Origin: QHCA01 sp003244095
GTDB taxonomy: Bacteria > Actinomycetota > Actinomycetes > Mycobacteriales > QHCA01
NCBI GenBank assembly: GCA_038329965.1
Contig: JBBQNN010000008.1
Location: 11,393 to 75,392, forward strand
DNA length: 64,000 bases
Direction: 5' to 3'
The notes under the pieces were generated by a model that worked only from the letters and a program-made list of their open reading frames with translations, did not search any database and was not told where the DNA came from. Positions 23,698 through 32,254 of the stretch are shown in pieces; positions within the stretch are counted from its first letter, which is position 1; every line of letters starts with the position of its first letter. The position numbers and the translations under genes were made by a program.

Positions 23698-24729
23698 GTG
23701 AGTTCTTCGACAACACCGCGGCTGCGCGCGGCGGTCATCGGATCAGGGGCGATGGGCCGCAATCATGTCCGCGTGCTGACCGAGCTGGGCGATGTCGACC
23801 TGGTGGGGGTCGCCGACTCCTCCGAGGCCAGTCTCGATAGCGCCCTGCGCGGACGCACCACGCCCCGATATACCGACCCGGTCGAGATGCTCGACAAGCA
23901 GCGGCCGGAGTTCGTCGTGGTCGCCACGCCCACGGTGCTGCACGCCGAGATGGCCGAGCTGGCACTGTCCCGCGGCATCCACGTACTGGTCGAGAAGCCG
24001 ATCGCCGCCACCCGCGACGAGGCCGAGCGGATGTCCAAGCTGGCCGAGGCCAACGGCGTGCACCTCGGCATCGGCCACGTCGAGCGCTACAACCCGGCCA
24101 TCCTCCAACTCAGGGACCGGCTCACCCGCGGCGAGGGCGGCGAGGTCCACCTGCTCACCGCCAAGCGGACCGGCCCGTTCCCTGCCCGGGTACGCGACGT
24201 CGGCGTCATCACCGATCTGGCCACCCACGACGTCGACATCATGATGATGCTGACCCTGTCGTCGGTCGAGCGGGTATACGCCGAGACGGCCAAGCGGATC
24301 CACCGCACGCACGAGGACCTGTTCTGCGGCACGCTGCGCTTCGAGGACGGCCAGATCGGCATGCTCGACATCAACTGGCTGACGCCGTTCAAGACCCGCG
24401 AGCTGTCGGTGGTGTGCGAGCGCGGCACGTTCGTCGCCAACTACCTGACCCAGGAGCTCACCTTCTACGAGAACTCCGAAGCCGCCGGTGGGTGGGACTC
24501 CCTGGCCCAGCTCACCGGCGTCGCCGAAGGCAACATGACCCGCTACCAGGTCGCCCGCGTCGAGCCGCTGAGAGCCGAGATCCAGGCGTTCACCGAGGCG
24601 ATCCGCGGCGAGGGCTACCGTTACGTCACCGCCGAGAACGGCATGGCCACCCTCGACGTCACCACGGCACTGCTGCTGGCGGCCGAGACCAAGCAGACCA
24701 TCGAGCTCGCCGTCACCGGCGCGGCCTGA
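23698..24729 (+). CDS. Gfo/Idh/MocA-family oxidoreductase, WlbA/UDP-sugar 3-dehydrogenase-like
   Basis: A 343-aa NAD(P)-dependent sugar dehydrogenase. The Rossmann motif AAVIGSGAMGRNHVRVL opens it, with the catalytic EKPIAATRDEAERM near residue 100. GHVERYNPAI and the downstream THDVDIMMML His/Asp pair complete the active site. It resembles WlbA and UDP-GlcNAc 3-dehydrogenases, which make 3-keto sugars for amination. GTG 23698 follows GAAGGAAAGG. It starts a four-gene plus-strand operon with DUF354, wecB and wecC. Confidence 0.9.
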   Translation: MSSSTTPRLRAAVIGSGAMGRNHVRVLTELGDVDLVGVADSSEASLDSALRGRTTPRYTDPVEMLDKQRPEFVVVATPTVLHAEMAELALSRGIHVLVEKPIAATRDEAERMSKLAEANGVHLGIGHVERYNPAILQLRDRLTRGEGGEVHLLTAKRTGPFPARVRDVGVITDLATHDVDIMMMLTLSSVERVYAETAKRIHRTHEDLFCGTLRFEDGQIGMLDINWLTPFKTRELSVVCERGTFVANYLTQELTFYENSEAAGGWDSLAQLTGVAEGNMTRYQVARVEPLRAEIQAFTEAIRGEGYRYVTAENGMATLDVTTALLLAAETKQTIELAVTGAA

Positions 24730-24746
24730 GCGGATCGGCCGCCAAC

Positions 24747-25787
24747 TTGCGCGTCTGGGTCGATCTCACCAACTCTCCGCACGCCATGCTGTTCGCGCCT
24801 ATCGTGCGCGCGCTCGAGAAGCGGGGCGACGAGGTGCTCGTCACCGCCCGCCGCTTCGCCCACACCGTCGAGCTCGCCGAGCAGCGCTTCGACGACGTCC
24901 GGGTCGTCGGACGCGGCGCGGCCACCTCGATTCCCGACAAGATCGTGTCCCTGCAGGACCGGATCCGGGCACTGCGCACTGTCGCCAAGGGCTTCCGGCC
25001 CGACGTCGCGGTCAGCCACGGGTCCTACGACCAGGTCGTCGCCGCCAAGACCCTGCGGGTGCCGTCACTGGTCAGCGTCGACTACGAGTACCAGCCGGCC
25101 AACCACCTCTCCTTCCGGCTGGCCACCCGGCTCCTGCTTCCGGCCGCGTTCGAGGCGGCCGACGTCGACAAGCGTGGCGGCAAGGGCAAGACCTGGCGAT
25201 ACGACGGCCTGAAAGAAGAGGTCTACCTCTCCGACTTCGTGCCCTCACCGGCCGCCCGCGACACCCTGGGCATCGCCGGCCACGAAGGCCCGGTCGTCAC
25301 CCTGCGGCCGCCCCCGGAGGGGGCGCTGTACCACCGTGGGGAGAACCCGTTGTACGACAAGCTCGTCGACGCGCTGCGGGCCCGCGAAGACGTTGCGACC
25401 CTCGTACTTCCCCGGCATCCCTCCCAGGTCGAGGCCCTGACCAAGGCGATCGGCGGTGGCGGCATCCGGGTGCTCGCCGAGGTCGTCGACGGGCCGAATC
25501 TGATCTGGTGGTCCGACGCCATGGTGTCCGGCGGCGGCACCATGAACCGTGAGGCGGTCGCCCTCGGCACGCCGGTCTGGACGCTGTTCGCCGGCACCAT
25601 CGGCGGGGTCGACCGCGCGCTCATCGCCGACGGCCTCCTGCACCGGCTCGCCACCGACGACGACCTGGCCGGGTTCGACCCGGTGGTCCGGGAGCGCGGC
25701 GAGCGGCCGGAGCTCACGCACGACGTGCTCGGGCAGTTCGTGACGGCGATCGACCGTACGGCGGCCCGCGCAGACGGCGTGGCCTGA
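24747..25787 (+). CDS. DUF354 family protein (GT-B-like)
   Basis: A 346-aa protein that begins LRVWVDLTNSPHAMLFAPIV, the DUF354 signature. RFAHTVELAEQRF, VSHGSYDQVVAAK, RPPPEGALYH and SGGGTMNREAVALGTPVW follow. The fold is related to MurG and UDP-GlcNAc 2-epimerase, and these proteins sit in surface-polysaccharide loci in archaea and bacteria. Glycosyltransferase activity is plausible but not proven. No ATG or GTG fits; TTG 24747, 17 nt after the previous stop, is the likely start. Stop and next start are 3 nt apart. Confidence 0.85.
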   Translation: MRVWVDLTNSPHAMLFAPIVRALEKRGDEVLVTARRFAHTVELAEQRFDDVRVVGRGAATSIPDKIVSLQDRIRALRTVAKGFRPDVAVSHGSYDQVVAAKTLRVPSLVSVDYEYQPANHLSFRLATRLLLPAAFEAADVDKRGGKGKTWRYDGLKEEVYLSDFVPSPAARDTLGIAGHEGPVVTLRPPPEGALYHRGENPLYDKLVDALRAREDVATLVLPRHPSQVEALTKAIGGGGIRVLAEVVDGPNLIWWSDAMVSGGGTMNREAVALGTPVWTLFAGTIGGVDRALIADGLLHRLATDDDLAGFDPVVRERGERPELTHDVLGQFVTAIDRTAARADGVA

Positions 25788-25790
25788 GCG

Positions 25791-26879
25791 GTGCGGGTCC
25801 TCTCCGTCGTCGGTGCGCGCCCACAATTCGTGAAGTCGGCGGTGGTCGAGCGAGCCCTGGCCGCCTGCGGCGTCGAGGTGCTCGGGGTGCACACCGGGCA
25901 GCACTACGACGAGAAGATGAGCGAGCTGTTCTTCCACCAGCTGGACATCGCCGAGCCGTACGTCAACCTGGGCATCGGGTCGGCCAGCCACGGCGTGCAG
26001 ACCGGCCGGATGCTGGTCGCGATCGAGGCGGTCATCGTCGAGACCGCGCCGGACGCGGTCGTCGTCTACGGCGACACCAACTCGACCCTGGCCGCCGCGC
26101 TGGCCGCCAGCAAGATGCAGGTGCCGGTCGCCCATGTCGAGGCGGGCCTGCGGTCGTTCAACCGGGCCATGCCCGAAGAGCAGAACCGCGTCGTCACCGA
26201 CCATCTGTGCACCGTCGCCCTCGCACCGAGCCCGGCCGCGATGGACAACCTCGGGCGCGAGGGGCTGGGTGCCCGCGCGGTGCTGGTCGGCGACGTCATG
26301 CGCGACGCGCAGGCGCTGATCGCGTCGGCGGTCGACCCGGCCGCGGTGTGCGCGGCCTATGGCGTCGAGCCCGGCGGCTTCGTCCTGTCCACTGTGCACC
26401 GGGCGGAGAACACCGACGACCCGGTGCGGCTGAGCGGCATCCTGCGCGGGCTCGGATCCTCGGCGCTGCCGGTGCTGCTGCCGCTGCATCCCCGTACCCG
26501 ATCGCGGTTGCCCGACGGCGACGTACCCCCAGCGGTCCACGTCGCCGAGCCGGTCGGCTACATCGAGATGATCGCGCTCGAGACCGCGTGCGAGCGGATC
26601 GCGACCGACTCCGGCGGCGTACAGAAGGAGGCGCTGTGGGCCGGCGTCCCGTGCGTCACGCTGCGCGAGGAAACCGAGTGGGTGGAGACCGTCGAGGTGG
26701 GCTGGAACACTCTGGTGGGGGCCGACGCGGCACTGATCGAAGTGGCACTGAAGGCCCCGCCGCCCGCCGGGGTGCCCCCGCAGCTCTACGGTGACGGTAC
26801 GGCGGGCGTACAGATCGCGGACATCATCGCGGACATGGTCGCCGGCATGAGTCACGGATTCGAAAAGGGGACGTTGTGA
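25791..26879 (+). CDS. wecB: UDP-N-acetylglucosamine 2-epimerase (non-hydrolysing)
   Basis: A 362-aa enzyme interconverting UDP-GlcNAc and UDP-ManNAc. Family motifs run in order: RPQFVKSAVVERAL, GVHTGQHYDEKMSELFF, VYGDTNSTLAAALAA, HVEAGLRSFNRAMPEEQNR, STVHRAENTDDP and TDSGGVQKEALW. Its GTG start follows the DUF354 stop closely. The stop overlaps the dehydrogenase start by 4 nt (GTGA), so the 2-epimerase and dehydrogenase are coupled, giving UDP-ManNAcA. Confidence 0.95.
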   Translation: MRVLSVVGARPQFVKSAVVERALAACGVEVLGVHTGQHYDEKMSELFFHQLDIAEPYVNLGIGSASHGVQTGRMLVAIEAVIVETAPDAVVVYGDTNSTLAAALAASKMQVPVAHVEAGLRSFNRAMPEEQNRVVTDHLCTVALAPSPAAMDNLGREGLGARAVLVGDVMRDAQALIASAVDPAAVCAAYGVEPGGFVLSTVHRAENTDDPVRLSGILRGLGSSALPVLLPLHPRTRSRLPDGDVPPAVHVAEPVGYIEMIALETACERIATDSGGVQKEALWAGVPCVTLREETEWVETVEVGWNTLVGADAALIEVALKAPPPAGVPPQLYGDGTAGVQIADIIADMVAGMSHGFEKGTL

Positions 26880-28135
26880 AGGTTGCGGTAGTCGGGCTGG
26901 GCAAGTTGGGGTTGCCGTTGGCCTGCCAGTACGCCTCCCACGGGCACGACGTCACCGGCTGCGACCTGCTGCAGGAGCAGGTCGACGCGGTCAACCGCGG
27001 CGAGTGCCCGGTAGGCGGCGAGGAGGGCTTGGCCAACTTGACGGCCGCGCTGGTGGCCGACGGCAAGCTGCGGGCGACGACCGATACGACGTCCGCGTCG
27101 GCCGAGGCGGACGTGATCGTGATGATCCCGCCGGTCAAGCTGCACACCGACGGGTCGGCCGACTACGGGATGATGGACCGGGCGACGGCGTCGGTCGGCG
27201 CGGGGCTGAGGCGCGGGGCCCTGGTCGTCTACGAGACGACGCTGCCGGTCGGCGACACCCGGCAGCGCTTCGCCCCGATGCTCGCGTCGGCGTCGGGTCT
27301 GACGGCGGGAACGGACTTCTCCGTCGCCTTCTCCCCCGAGCGGGTGTTCATGGGCCGGATCTTCGCCGACCTGAAGAGCTATCCCAAGATCGTCGGCGGC
27401 ATCAACCCGGCGTCGACATCCGCGGCGGTGGCCTTCTACCGCTCGGTACTGTCCGCTGAGGTAATCGGGGTGGCCAACAGCGAGACGGCGGAGTTCGTCA
27501 AGCTGGCCGAGACGACCTATCGCGACGTCAACATCGCGCTGGCCAACGAGATGGCGCGGGCCGGCGAGCGGCTCGGTGTCGATGCCATCGAGGCCTTCGA
27601 GCTGGCCAACTCCCAGCCGTTCTCCCACATCCACTCCCCTGGCGCCGGGGTGGGCGGGCACTGCATCCCGGTCTACCCGAAGCTCCTGATGAGCCGCGCG
27701 CCCGAGCTGCGCATCCCGGCCCTGTCCCGGCTGATCAACGACGAGATGCCGCAGGTGATCGTCGACGCGCTGGCCGCCGAGTTGGGTGGGCTGGACGGCA
27801 GGACGATTGCGGTGCTCGGGCTGTCGTTCCGCAACGACGTCAAGGAGGCGACGCTCTCGCCGACCTGGCCGGTGCTCGCGCAGTTGGCGTCGGCCGGGGC
27901 ACGCGCGGTCCTGCACGACCCGTGGTTCACCGCCGAGGAGATCACCGCCACCGGCGCCGAGGTCGGCGAAGGCGATCCGGTGGCCGACGGCACGCTGCTG
28001 ATGGCCAAGCACGCACCGTTCCGCGACCTGGACTTCGCCCGCGGCGGCCCGGTCGTCGACGGCCGCCCCGGCGGCTGGGCACCCCGTACCGCCGAGGGCC
28101 AGCGCGTCTACGTCGTCGGCCAGGGCTGGCGCTAG
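26876..28135 (+). CDS. wecC: Nucleotide sugar dehydrogenase, UDP-N-acetylmannosamine dehydrogenase type
   Basis: A 419-aa UDP-sugar 6-dehydrogenase. The N-terminal NAD site is VAVVGLGKLGLPLACQYASH. The central domain has VVYETTLPVGDTR and ETAEFVKLAETTYRDVNIAL (ending with family N and E residues). The catalytic Cys is in GVGGHCIPVYP, and VLGLSFRNDVKEATLSPTW marks the C-terminal UDP-binding domain. Coupling to wecB points to UDP-ManNAc as substrate, although UDP-GlcNAc cannot be excluded. A strong hairpin at 28155 terminates the operon. Confidence 0.92.
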   Translation: MKVAVVGLGKLGLPLACQYASHGHDVTGCDLLQEQVDAVNRGECPVGGEEGLANLTAALVADGKLRATTDTTSASAEADVIVMIPPVKLHTDGSADYGMMDRATASVGAGLRRGALVVYETTLPVGDTRQRFAPMLASASGLTAGTDFSVAFSPERVFMGRIFADLKSYPKIVGGINPASTSAAVAFYRSVLSAEVIGVANSETAEFVKLAETTYRDVNIALANEMARAGERLGVDAIEAFELANSQPFSHIHSPGAGVGGHCIPVYPKLLMSRAPELRIPALSRLINDEMPQVIVDALAAELGGLDGRTIAVLGLSFRNDVKEATLSPTWPVLAQLASAGARAVLHDPWFTAEEITATGAEVGEGDPVADGTLLMAKHAPFRDLDFARGGPVVDGRPGGWAPRTAEGQRVYVVGQGWR

Positions 28136-28154
28136 CGCCCGCTCAATCCCATCG

Positions 28155-28216
28155 AGCGTCTTCCCGGAAGTTGCTGCTTTGAGCTGCCCGAAAGCAGCGC
28201 TTTCCGGGAAGACGCT
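28155..28216. terminator. Long bidirectional hairpin between wecC and an LCP gene
   Basis: The outer 15-bp stem AGCGTCTTCCCGGAA (28155-28169) pairs perfectly with TTCCGGGAAGACGCT (28202-28216). The inner stem GCTGCTTT (28173-28180) pairs with AAAGCAGC (28191-28198) over a 10-nt loop. Further out CAATCC (28144-28149) can pair with GGATTG (28217-28222). It lies between two convergent stops. Confidence 0.85.
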
Positions 28217-28243
28217 GGATTGGGCGGCGGTGCTGCGCGCCTC

Positions 28244-29302
28244 TCAGGCGCCTGACGTCACGACGTTGCCGGGGTTGGACTTGAGCCACTGGTCGATGCT
28301 GTCAGAGTTCATCGCGTCGAACAGCGCCTGGGCCTTGACCTTGTCGATGAGCACCACGCTGGCCCCGTCGACCCGGCTGGCGCCCCGGTTGGGCGTGGTG
28401 ATGAACGACATGTCGCTCGCCCTCAGGCCGCGGAACGCCACGGCGGTCTTGCCCATCGACAGGTCCTTGTCGACCACGATCGCGTCGGCGGTGGCGTCGA
28501 GCAGGGCACTGAGCTTGTTGGGGTTGGCCAGCGTGCCCTTGGCGGTCGCGGTCGTGAGCAGCGCCCGCATGAACTGCTGCTGCCGCTTCACCCGGTCGAA
28601 ATCACCGCCGGGCAGGCCGTGCCGCTGGCGGACGTAGAGCAAGGCCTGGTCGCCGTTGAGGTGGTTGACGCCCTTCTTGAAGTGCGCGTGCGTCTCGGGG
28701 TCGGTGACGGCCTGGTTGACGACCACGTCGACGCCGCCGACCGCGTCTGTCATCTTCTTGAAGCCGGCGAAGTTGATCATCACGACATGGTCGATCTTGA
28801 CACCGGTGAAGCCCTCGACGGTTTGCACCACGAGACGCGGGCCACCGTAGGAGAACGCCGCGTTGATCTTGGTACGGCCGCCCTGCCACGGCCCACCCGG
28901 GGGCACGTAGACGTAGGAGTCGCGAGGGATCGAGACCATGTAGGCCTTGTCGTGGTTGGCGTTGACGTGGAACAGGATCAGCGAGTCCGACCGCTGGCCG
29001 CCGCTGTTGGTGGCCTGGGCCGGCAGCCGGCTGTCGCGGGAGTCCGAGCCGATGAGCAGGAAGTTCTGCGCGCCGGGCACCCCACCCCCAGGCCGGTTGC
29101 TCAGACCGGCGAAGGGGTCGTTGCGCGCCACCTTGGCGTTGAACGACGTGATCGAGTTCACGTACCGGTATGCGATACCGCCGGCCGCCGCGAGGATCAG
29201 GACCAGGATGACCAGGATGACCTTGACGACACGACCGCGGCGGCGCGGGGCCTGCCCCACGCTGTAGGAACCCTGCTGGGTGGTCGGTGTTCTGCTGGTC
29301 AC
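28244..29302 (-). CDS. LCP (LytR-CpsA-Psr) family glycopolymer ligase, second copy
   Basis: A 352-aa protein with a basic cytoplasmic head (RRRGRVVK), one TM helix (VILVILVLILAAAGGIAYRY) and an LCP domain. Visible residues include LLIGSDSRDSR, RSDSLILFHV, SIPRDSYVYVPPGG, KINAAFSYGG, VGGVDVVVNQ and LNGDQALLYVRQRH. It is clearly paralogous to the LCP gene at 13-14 kb and brackets the locus at the other end. Two LCP genes may attach two polymers or work redundantly. GTG 29302 has GGAG 6 nt upstream. Confidence 0.92.
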   Translation of the reverse strand: MTSRTPTTQQGSYSVGQAPRRRGRVVKVILVILVLILAAAGGIAYRYVNSITSFNAKVARNDPFAGLSNRPGGGVPGAQNFLLIGSDSRDSRLPAQATNSGGQRSDSLILFHVNANHDKAYMVSIPRDSYVYVPPGGPWQGGRTKINAAFSYGGPRLVVQTVEGFTGVKIDHVVMINFAGFKKMTDAVGGVDVVVNQAVTDPETHAHFKKGVNHLNGDQALLYVRQRHGLPGGDFDRVKRQQQFMRALLTTATAKGTLANPNKLSALLDATADAIVVDKDLSMGKTAVAFRGLRASDMSFITTPNRGASRVDGASVVLIDKVKAQALFDAMNSDSIDQWLKSNPGNVVTSGA

Positions 29303-29391
29303 GCCGGCTCCAGATCAGGGGCGGTTGCGGATTGCCCAGGATATCGAATCCGACGTGAGGAACCCGTTAAGCCAGGTGCACAGCCAGCGGG

Positions 29392-30381
29392 TCATGAAGC
29401 CAACGCGGAGAAACCCTTGAGCGGCTCCCACCACTGCCGGTTCTCCCGGTACCAGGCGACAGTGGCCGCGAGGCCCTGGGCAAAACCGATCTCCGGCCGG
29501 AAGCCCAGCTCGTCGGTGATCTTGGTGGAGTCGACCGCGTACCGGCGGTCGTGCCCGGGGCGATCGACGACGTACTCCACGCGGTCCCAGCCGGCGTCGC
29601 AGGCGGTCAGCAGCAGGGCGGTCAGCTCGGAGTTGGTCAGCTCGTTGCCACCGCCGATGTTGTAGATCTCCCCGGCCCGGCCACCGTCGAGGACGAGCGC
29701 GAGCGCGGCAGAGTGGTCGTCGACGTGCAGCCAGTCGCGCACGTTGCCTCCGTCGCCGTACAGGGGAACCCGGCGACGGTCCAGCAGGTTGGTCACGAAC
29801 AGCGGGAGGAGCTTCTCGGGGTATTCGTAGGGCCCGTAGTTCTTCGAGCTGCGGGTGATGACGACGTCGAGGCCGTGGGTCTGCGCGTAGGAACGCGCGA
29901 TGAGGTCACTGGCCGCCTTCGACGCCGAGTACGGCGAGTTGGGCTCCAGCAGGCTGTCCTCGGTCCACGCGCCGTGCTCGATCGAGCCGTACACCTCGTC
30001 CGTCGAGACATGTAGGACCCGGCCCACGCTGTGGCGCAGGGCCGCGTCGAGGACGGCCTGCGTACCCAGCACGTTGGTCCGGACCAGGGCCGCGGCACCG
30101 AAGATCGAACGGTCCACATGCGACTCGGCCGCGAAGTGCACGATCGCGTCGTGACCGGGGACGACGGCGTCGAGGAGTCTCGTGTCACAGATGTCGCCGT
30201 GTACGAAGTCCAGCCGCGGCGAGCGGGCGACCGGGTGCAGATTGGCCCGGTTGCCGGAGTAGGTGAGCTTGTCGAGCACCGTGACGCTCGCGCCGGCCGT
30301 CGCCGGATGGCGCCCGGCCAGGACGGTCCGCACGAAGTTCGATCCGGTGAACCCGGCACCGCCGGTTACGAGAAGTTTCAT
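29392..30381 (-). CDS. rfbB: dTDP-glucose 4,6-dehydratase
   Basis: A 329-aa extended SDR that converts dTDP-glucose to dTDP-4-keto-6-deoxyglucose. It shows VTGGAGFTGSNFVRTVL, HFAAESHVDRSI, STDEVYGSIEHG with the catalytic TDE, YSASKAASDLIARSY (YxxxK), RSSKNYGPYEYPEKLLPLFV (usual RCSNNYGPYQ) and VRDWLHVDDHSAAL. ATG 30381 begins MKLLVTGG. Upstream Met codons up to 30408 add no conserved sequence. rfbA, rfbC and rfbD are not in the window, so the rest of the rhamnose or deoxysugar pathway lies elsewhere. Confidence 0.94.
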   Translation of the reverse strand: MKLLVTGGAGFTGSNFVRTVLAGRHPATAGASVTVLDKLTYSGNRANLHPVARSPRLDFVHGDICDTRLLDAVVPGHDAIVHFAAESHVDRSIFGAAALVRTNVLGTQAVLDAALRHSVGRVLHVSTDEVYGSIEHGAWTEDSLLEPNSPYSASKAASDLIARSYAQTHGLDVVITRSSKNYGPYEYPEKLLPLFVTNLLDRRRVPLYGDGGNVRDWLHVDDHSAALALVLDGGRAGEIYNIGGGNELTNSELTALLLTACDAGWDRVEYVVDRPGHDRRYAVDSTKITDELGFRPEIGFAQGLAATVAWYRENRQWWEPLKGFSALAS

Positions 30382-30524
30382 TATCACAAACTGTAACAGC
30401 ATAATCACGTTAGGTGCTCGCCTGAGCTAAAGTCCATGCCCAGGTTCACCGGCGGGGGACTTCAGTCGAAGTCCACGGCAGTCGATGCCGTTAGTACCGC
30501 CTCGGGCCGCAAATCGGAGTTCTG

Positions 30525-30788
30525 ATGAAAAGTCTGTACTGGGTTCTGATGGTTTGTACCGCTTTTTGGGTCGGCTTGGACGCGAACCGACTTGGTGTGA
30601 AGAAGGGACGTCTCCGCGGAAACCCCCTGGACCTCTCCATTGCCTTGTGGGTGACCCTCTCGCTGGCACTCCCCGTTATCGGGCTGCCCTGCTACCTGTT
30701 GACCCGAGGCAAGTATCGGGCGATCCGGAGCGCTTCGCTGACACCGGCCGTGCCGGTGGGCACACCTCCGGCAGTGGCCAGGGACTAG
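30525..30788 (+). CDS. Small two-helix membrane protein
   Basis: An 87-aa protein starting MKSLYWVLMVCTAFWVGLDA (TM1), then NRLGVKKGRLRGNP, TM2 (IALWVTLSLALPVIGLPCYL), then LTRGKYRAIRS. I recall similar small proteins, with DARRLGVKKG-like and GFPAYLxxR-like parts, mostly in Gram-negative bacteria; function unknown. GGAG (30516-30519) is 5 nt before the ATG. The gene is less GC-rich and uses codons such as AAA, AGT and TCT that are rare around it, hinting at acquisition by transfer. Confidence 0.7.
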   Translation: MKSLYWVLMVCTAFWVGLDANRLGVKKGRLRGNPLDLSIALWVTLSLALPVIGLPCYLLTRGKYRAIRSASLTPAVPVGTPPAVARD

Positions 30789-30922
30789 AGGAGCTCCTCC
30801 GTGTAGGAGTTGGTTCAGGCAGCACCGGATGACTGTCGTCACTGTCCACATAGGAGTACGAAATAGCAATCGCCGTCCGGCCCGCCGCGCCGCACCAGGA
30901 GTGTCGCGCGCCCCGGCCGGGG

Positions 30923-31783
30923 TCAGCGGATCAGCCGCGACAGGCGACGGTCGGCCAGCGGCTGACCGCCGGTCTGGCAGGTGGGGCAGTACTGCAACGA
31001 CTTGTCGGCGAAGGAGACCTCCCGCACCGTGTCGCCGCACACCGGACATGGCAGACCGGTGCGGGCGTGCACGCGCAGCCCGCTGCGCTTCTCACCCTTG
31101 AGTGTCGCCGATCCCTGCCCCACCGAGCGGGTCACCGCGTCCCGCAGGGTCGACACGACGGCGTCGTGGAGGCGGCCCACCTCCTGCGAGGTCAACTTCG
31201 CGCCGAGCTTGAACGGCGACAGCCGGGCCAGGTGCAGGATCTCGTCGGAGTAGGCGTTGCCGATGCCGGCGATCACCGTCTGGTCGACGAGCACTCCCTT
31301 GATCTGCTGCCGTGCTCCGGCCAGCGTCGCCACCAGCACATCGACGGTGAAGTCGTCGGCCAACGGGTCGACGCCCAGCCGGACGATGCCGGGCAGGGTC
31401 AGCGGATCGCGTACGACATAGACGGACAGCCGCTTCTTCGTGCCGGCCTCGGTCAGGTCGAAGCCGGCCTCGTCGTCGAAGTGAACGCGCAAGGCGATCG
31501 GGCCTCTGCCCGGCTTCGGCGGCACCGGCGACAGCTTGTCGCGCCAGTGCAGCCAGCCGGCCCGGGCCAGGTGGACGACCAGGTGCAGGCCGTCGCAGTC
31601 CAGGTCGAGGAACTTGCCGTGCCGGCCGACCCCGGTGACCTGCTGGCCGGCCAGCGAACTGGGCAGCGGGTCGTAGGTCTTCAGGACGCTTATCGCGGCC
31701 ACGTCGACGCGCGTGACGAAGTGGCCGATGACCCGCTCGCGGAGGAACGCCGCGAGCGCTTCGACCTCGGGAAGCTCCGGCAC
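30923..31783 (-). CDS. Fpg/Nei family DNA glycosylase
   Basis: A 286-aa base-excision repair glycosylase/AP lyase. The start is decided by chemistry: GTG 31783 puts the catalytic Pro at position 2, giving MPELPEVEALAAFL after initiation. The ATG at 31792 would bury that Pro. The Glu is in PELPEVE, and the H2TH region is KGVLVDQTVIAGIGNAYSDE. The C-terminal zinc finger reads CPVCGDTVREV then YCPTCQTGGQP, ending LSRLIR. It resembles the actinobacterial Nei2-type group more than Fpg proper. It is divergent from the RsbW-like gene. Confidence 0.92.
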   Translation of the reverse strand: MPELPEVEALAAFLRERVIGHFVTRVDVAAISVLKTYDPLPSSLAGQQVTGVGRHGKFLDLDCDGLHLVVHLARAGWLHWRDKLSPVPPKPGRGPIALRVHFDDEAGFDLTEAGTKKRLSVYVVRDPLTLPGIVRLGVDPLADDFTVDVLVATLAGARQQIKGVLVDQTVIAGIGNAYSDEILHLARLSPFKLGAKLTSQEVGRLHDAVVSTLRDAVTRSVGQGSATLKGEKRSGLRVHARTGLPCPVCGDTVREVSFADKSLQYCPTCQTGGQPLADRRLSRLIR

Positions 31784-31819
31784 GTGAGCCATTGTTCCCC
31801 GATCCGGGGCGACTCGGGC

Positions 31820-31825
31820 TACCTT
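31820..31825 (+). promoter_or_regulatory. -10 element of the RsbW-like/SpoIIE operon, leaderless
   Basis: TACCTT ends 6 nt before GTG 31832, with no Shine-Dalgarno in between. Confidence 0.5.
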
Positions 31826-31831
31826 TTCACC

Positions 31832-32254
31832 GTGGAAGTACGCGCTGAACTCGATGCCGATCCCAGCCGGGTCGCTGACGCGCGCCGGGTGACGGAAGGC
31901 ACCCTCACCTCGTGGGGATTGGGTGACCTCGGCTATACCGCCGCGCTGCTGGTCTCCGAGCTGGTCACCAATGCCATCCTGCACGCCCACTCGGGCGTGG
32001 TGCTGACCTTTCGGCACAGCTCCGACGAGGTCCGCATCGACGTGTTCGACACCAGCCCGCTGCCGCCGCGGGTGCGGCACTTCCGGGCCGACGCCGGCAC
32101 CGGGCGGGGCGTCCGACTGCTCGACTCGCTGGCCAGCAGCTGGGGCATCGCCCGCACCGTCGGCGGCAAGATCGTCTGGTTCACCCTGTCCACCGGGCCG
32201 CAGACGGCAACGGCCGCCTGGGAATTCGACTTCGACTCCGTGGAGCCACTGTGA
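31832..32254 (+). CDS. RsbW-like ATP-binding protein
   Basis: A 140-aa GHKL ATPase of the anti-sigma/serine kinase type. The N box is LLVSELVTNAILHA, the G1 region is VRIDVFDTSPLPPRV, the G2 box is GTGRGVRLLDSLASSWG, and the end is GGKIVWFTLSTG. GTG 31832 fits a leaderless promoter. It overlaps the next gene by 4 nt, and that gene overlaps a SpoIIE phosphatase by 4 nt. The kinase and phosphatase therefore probably act on one STAS-type antagonist encoded elsewhere. Confidence 0.88.
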   Translation: MEVRAELDADPSRVADARRVTEGTLTSWGLGDLGYTAALLVSELVTNAILHAHSGVVLTFRHSSDEVRIDVFDTSPLPPRVRHFRADAGTGRGVRLLDSLASSWGIARTVGGKIVWFTLSTGPQTATAAWEFDFDSVEPL

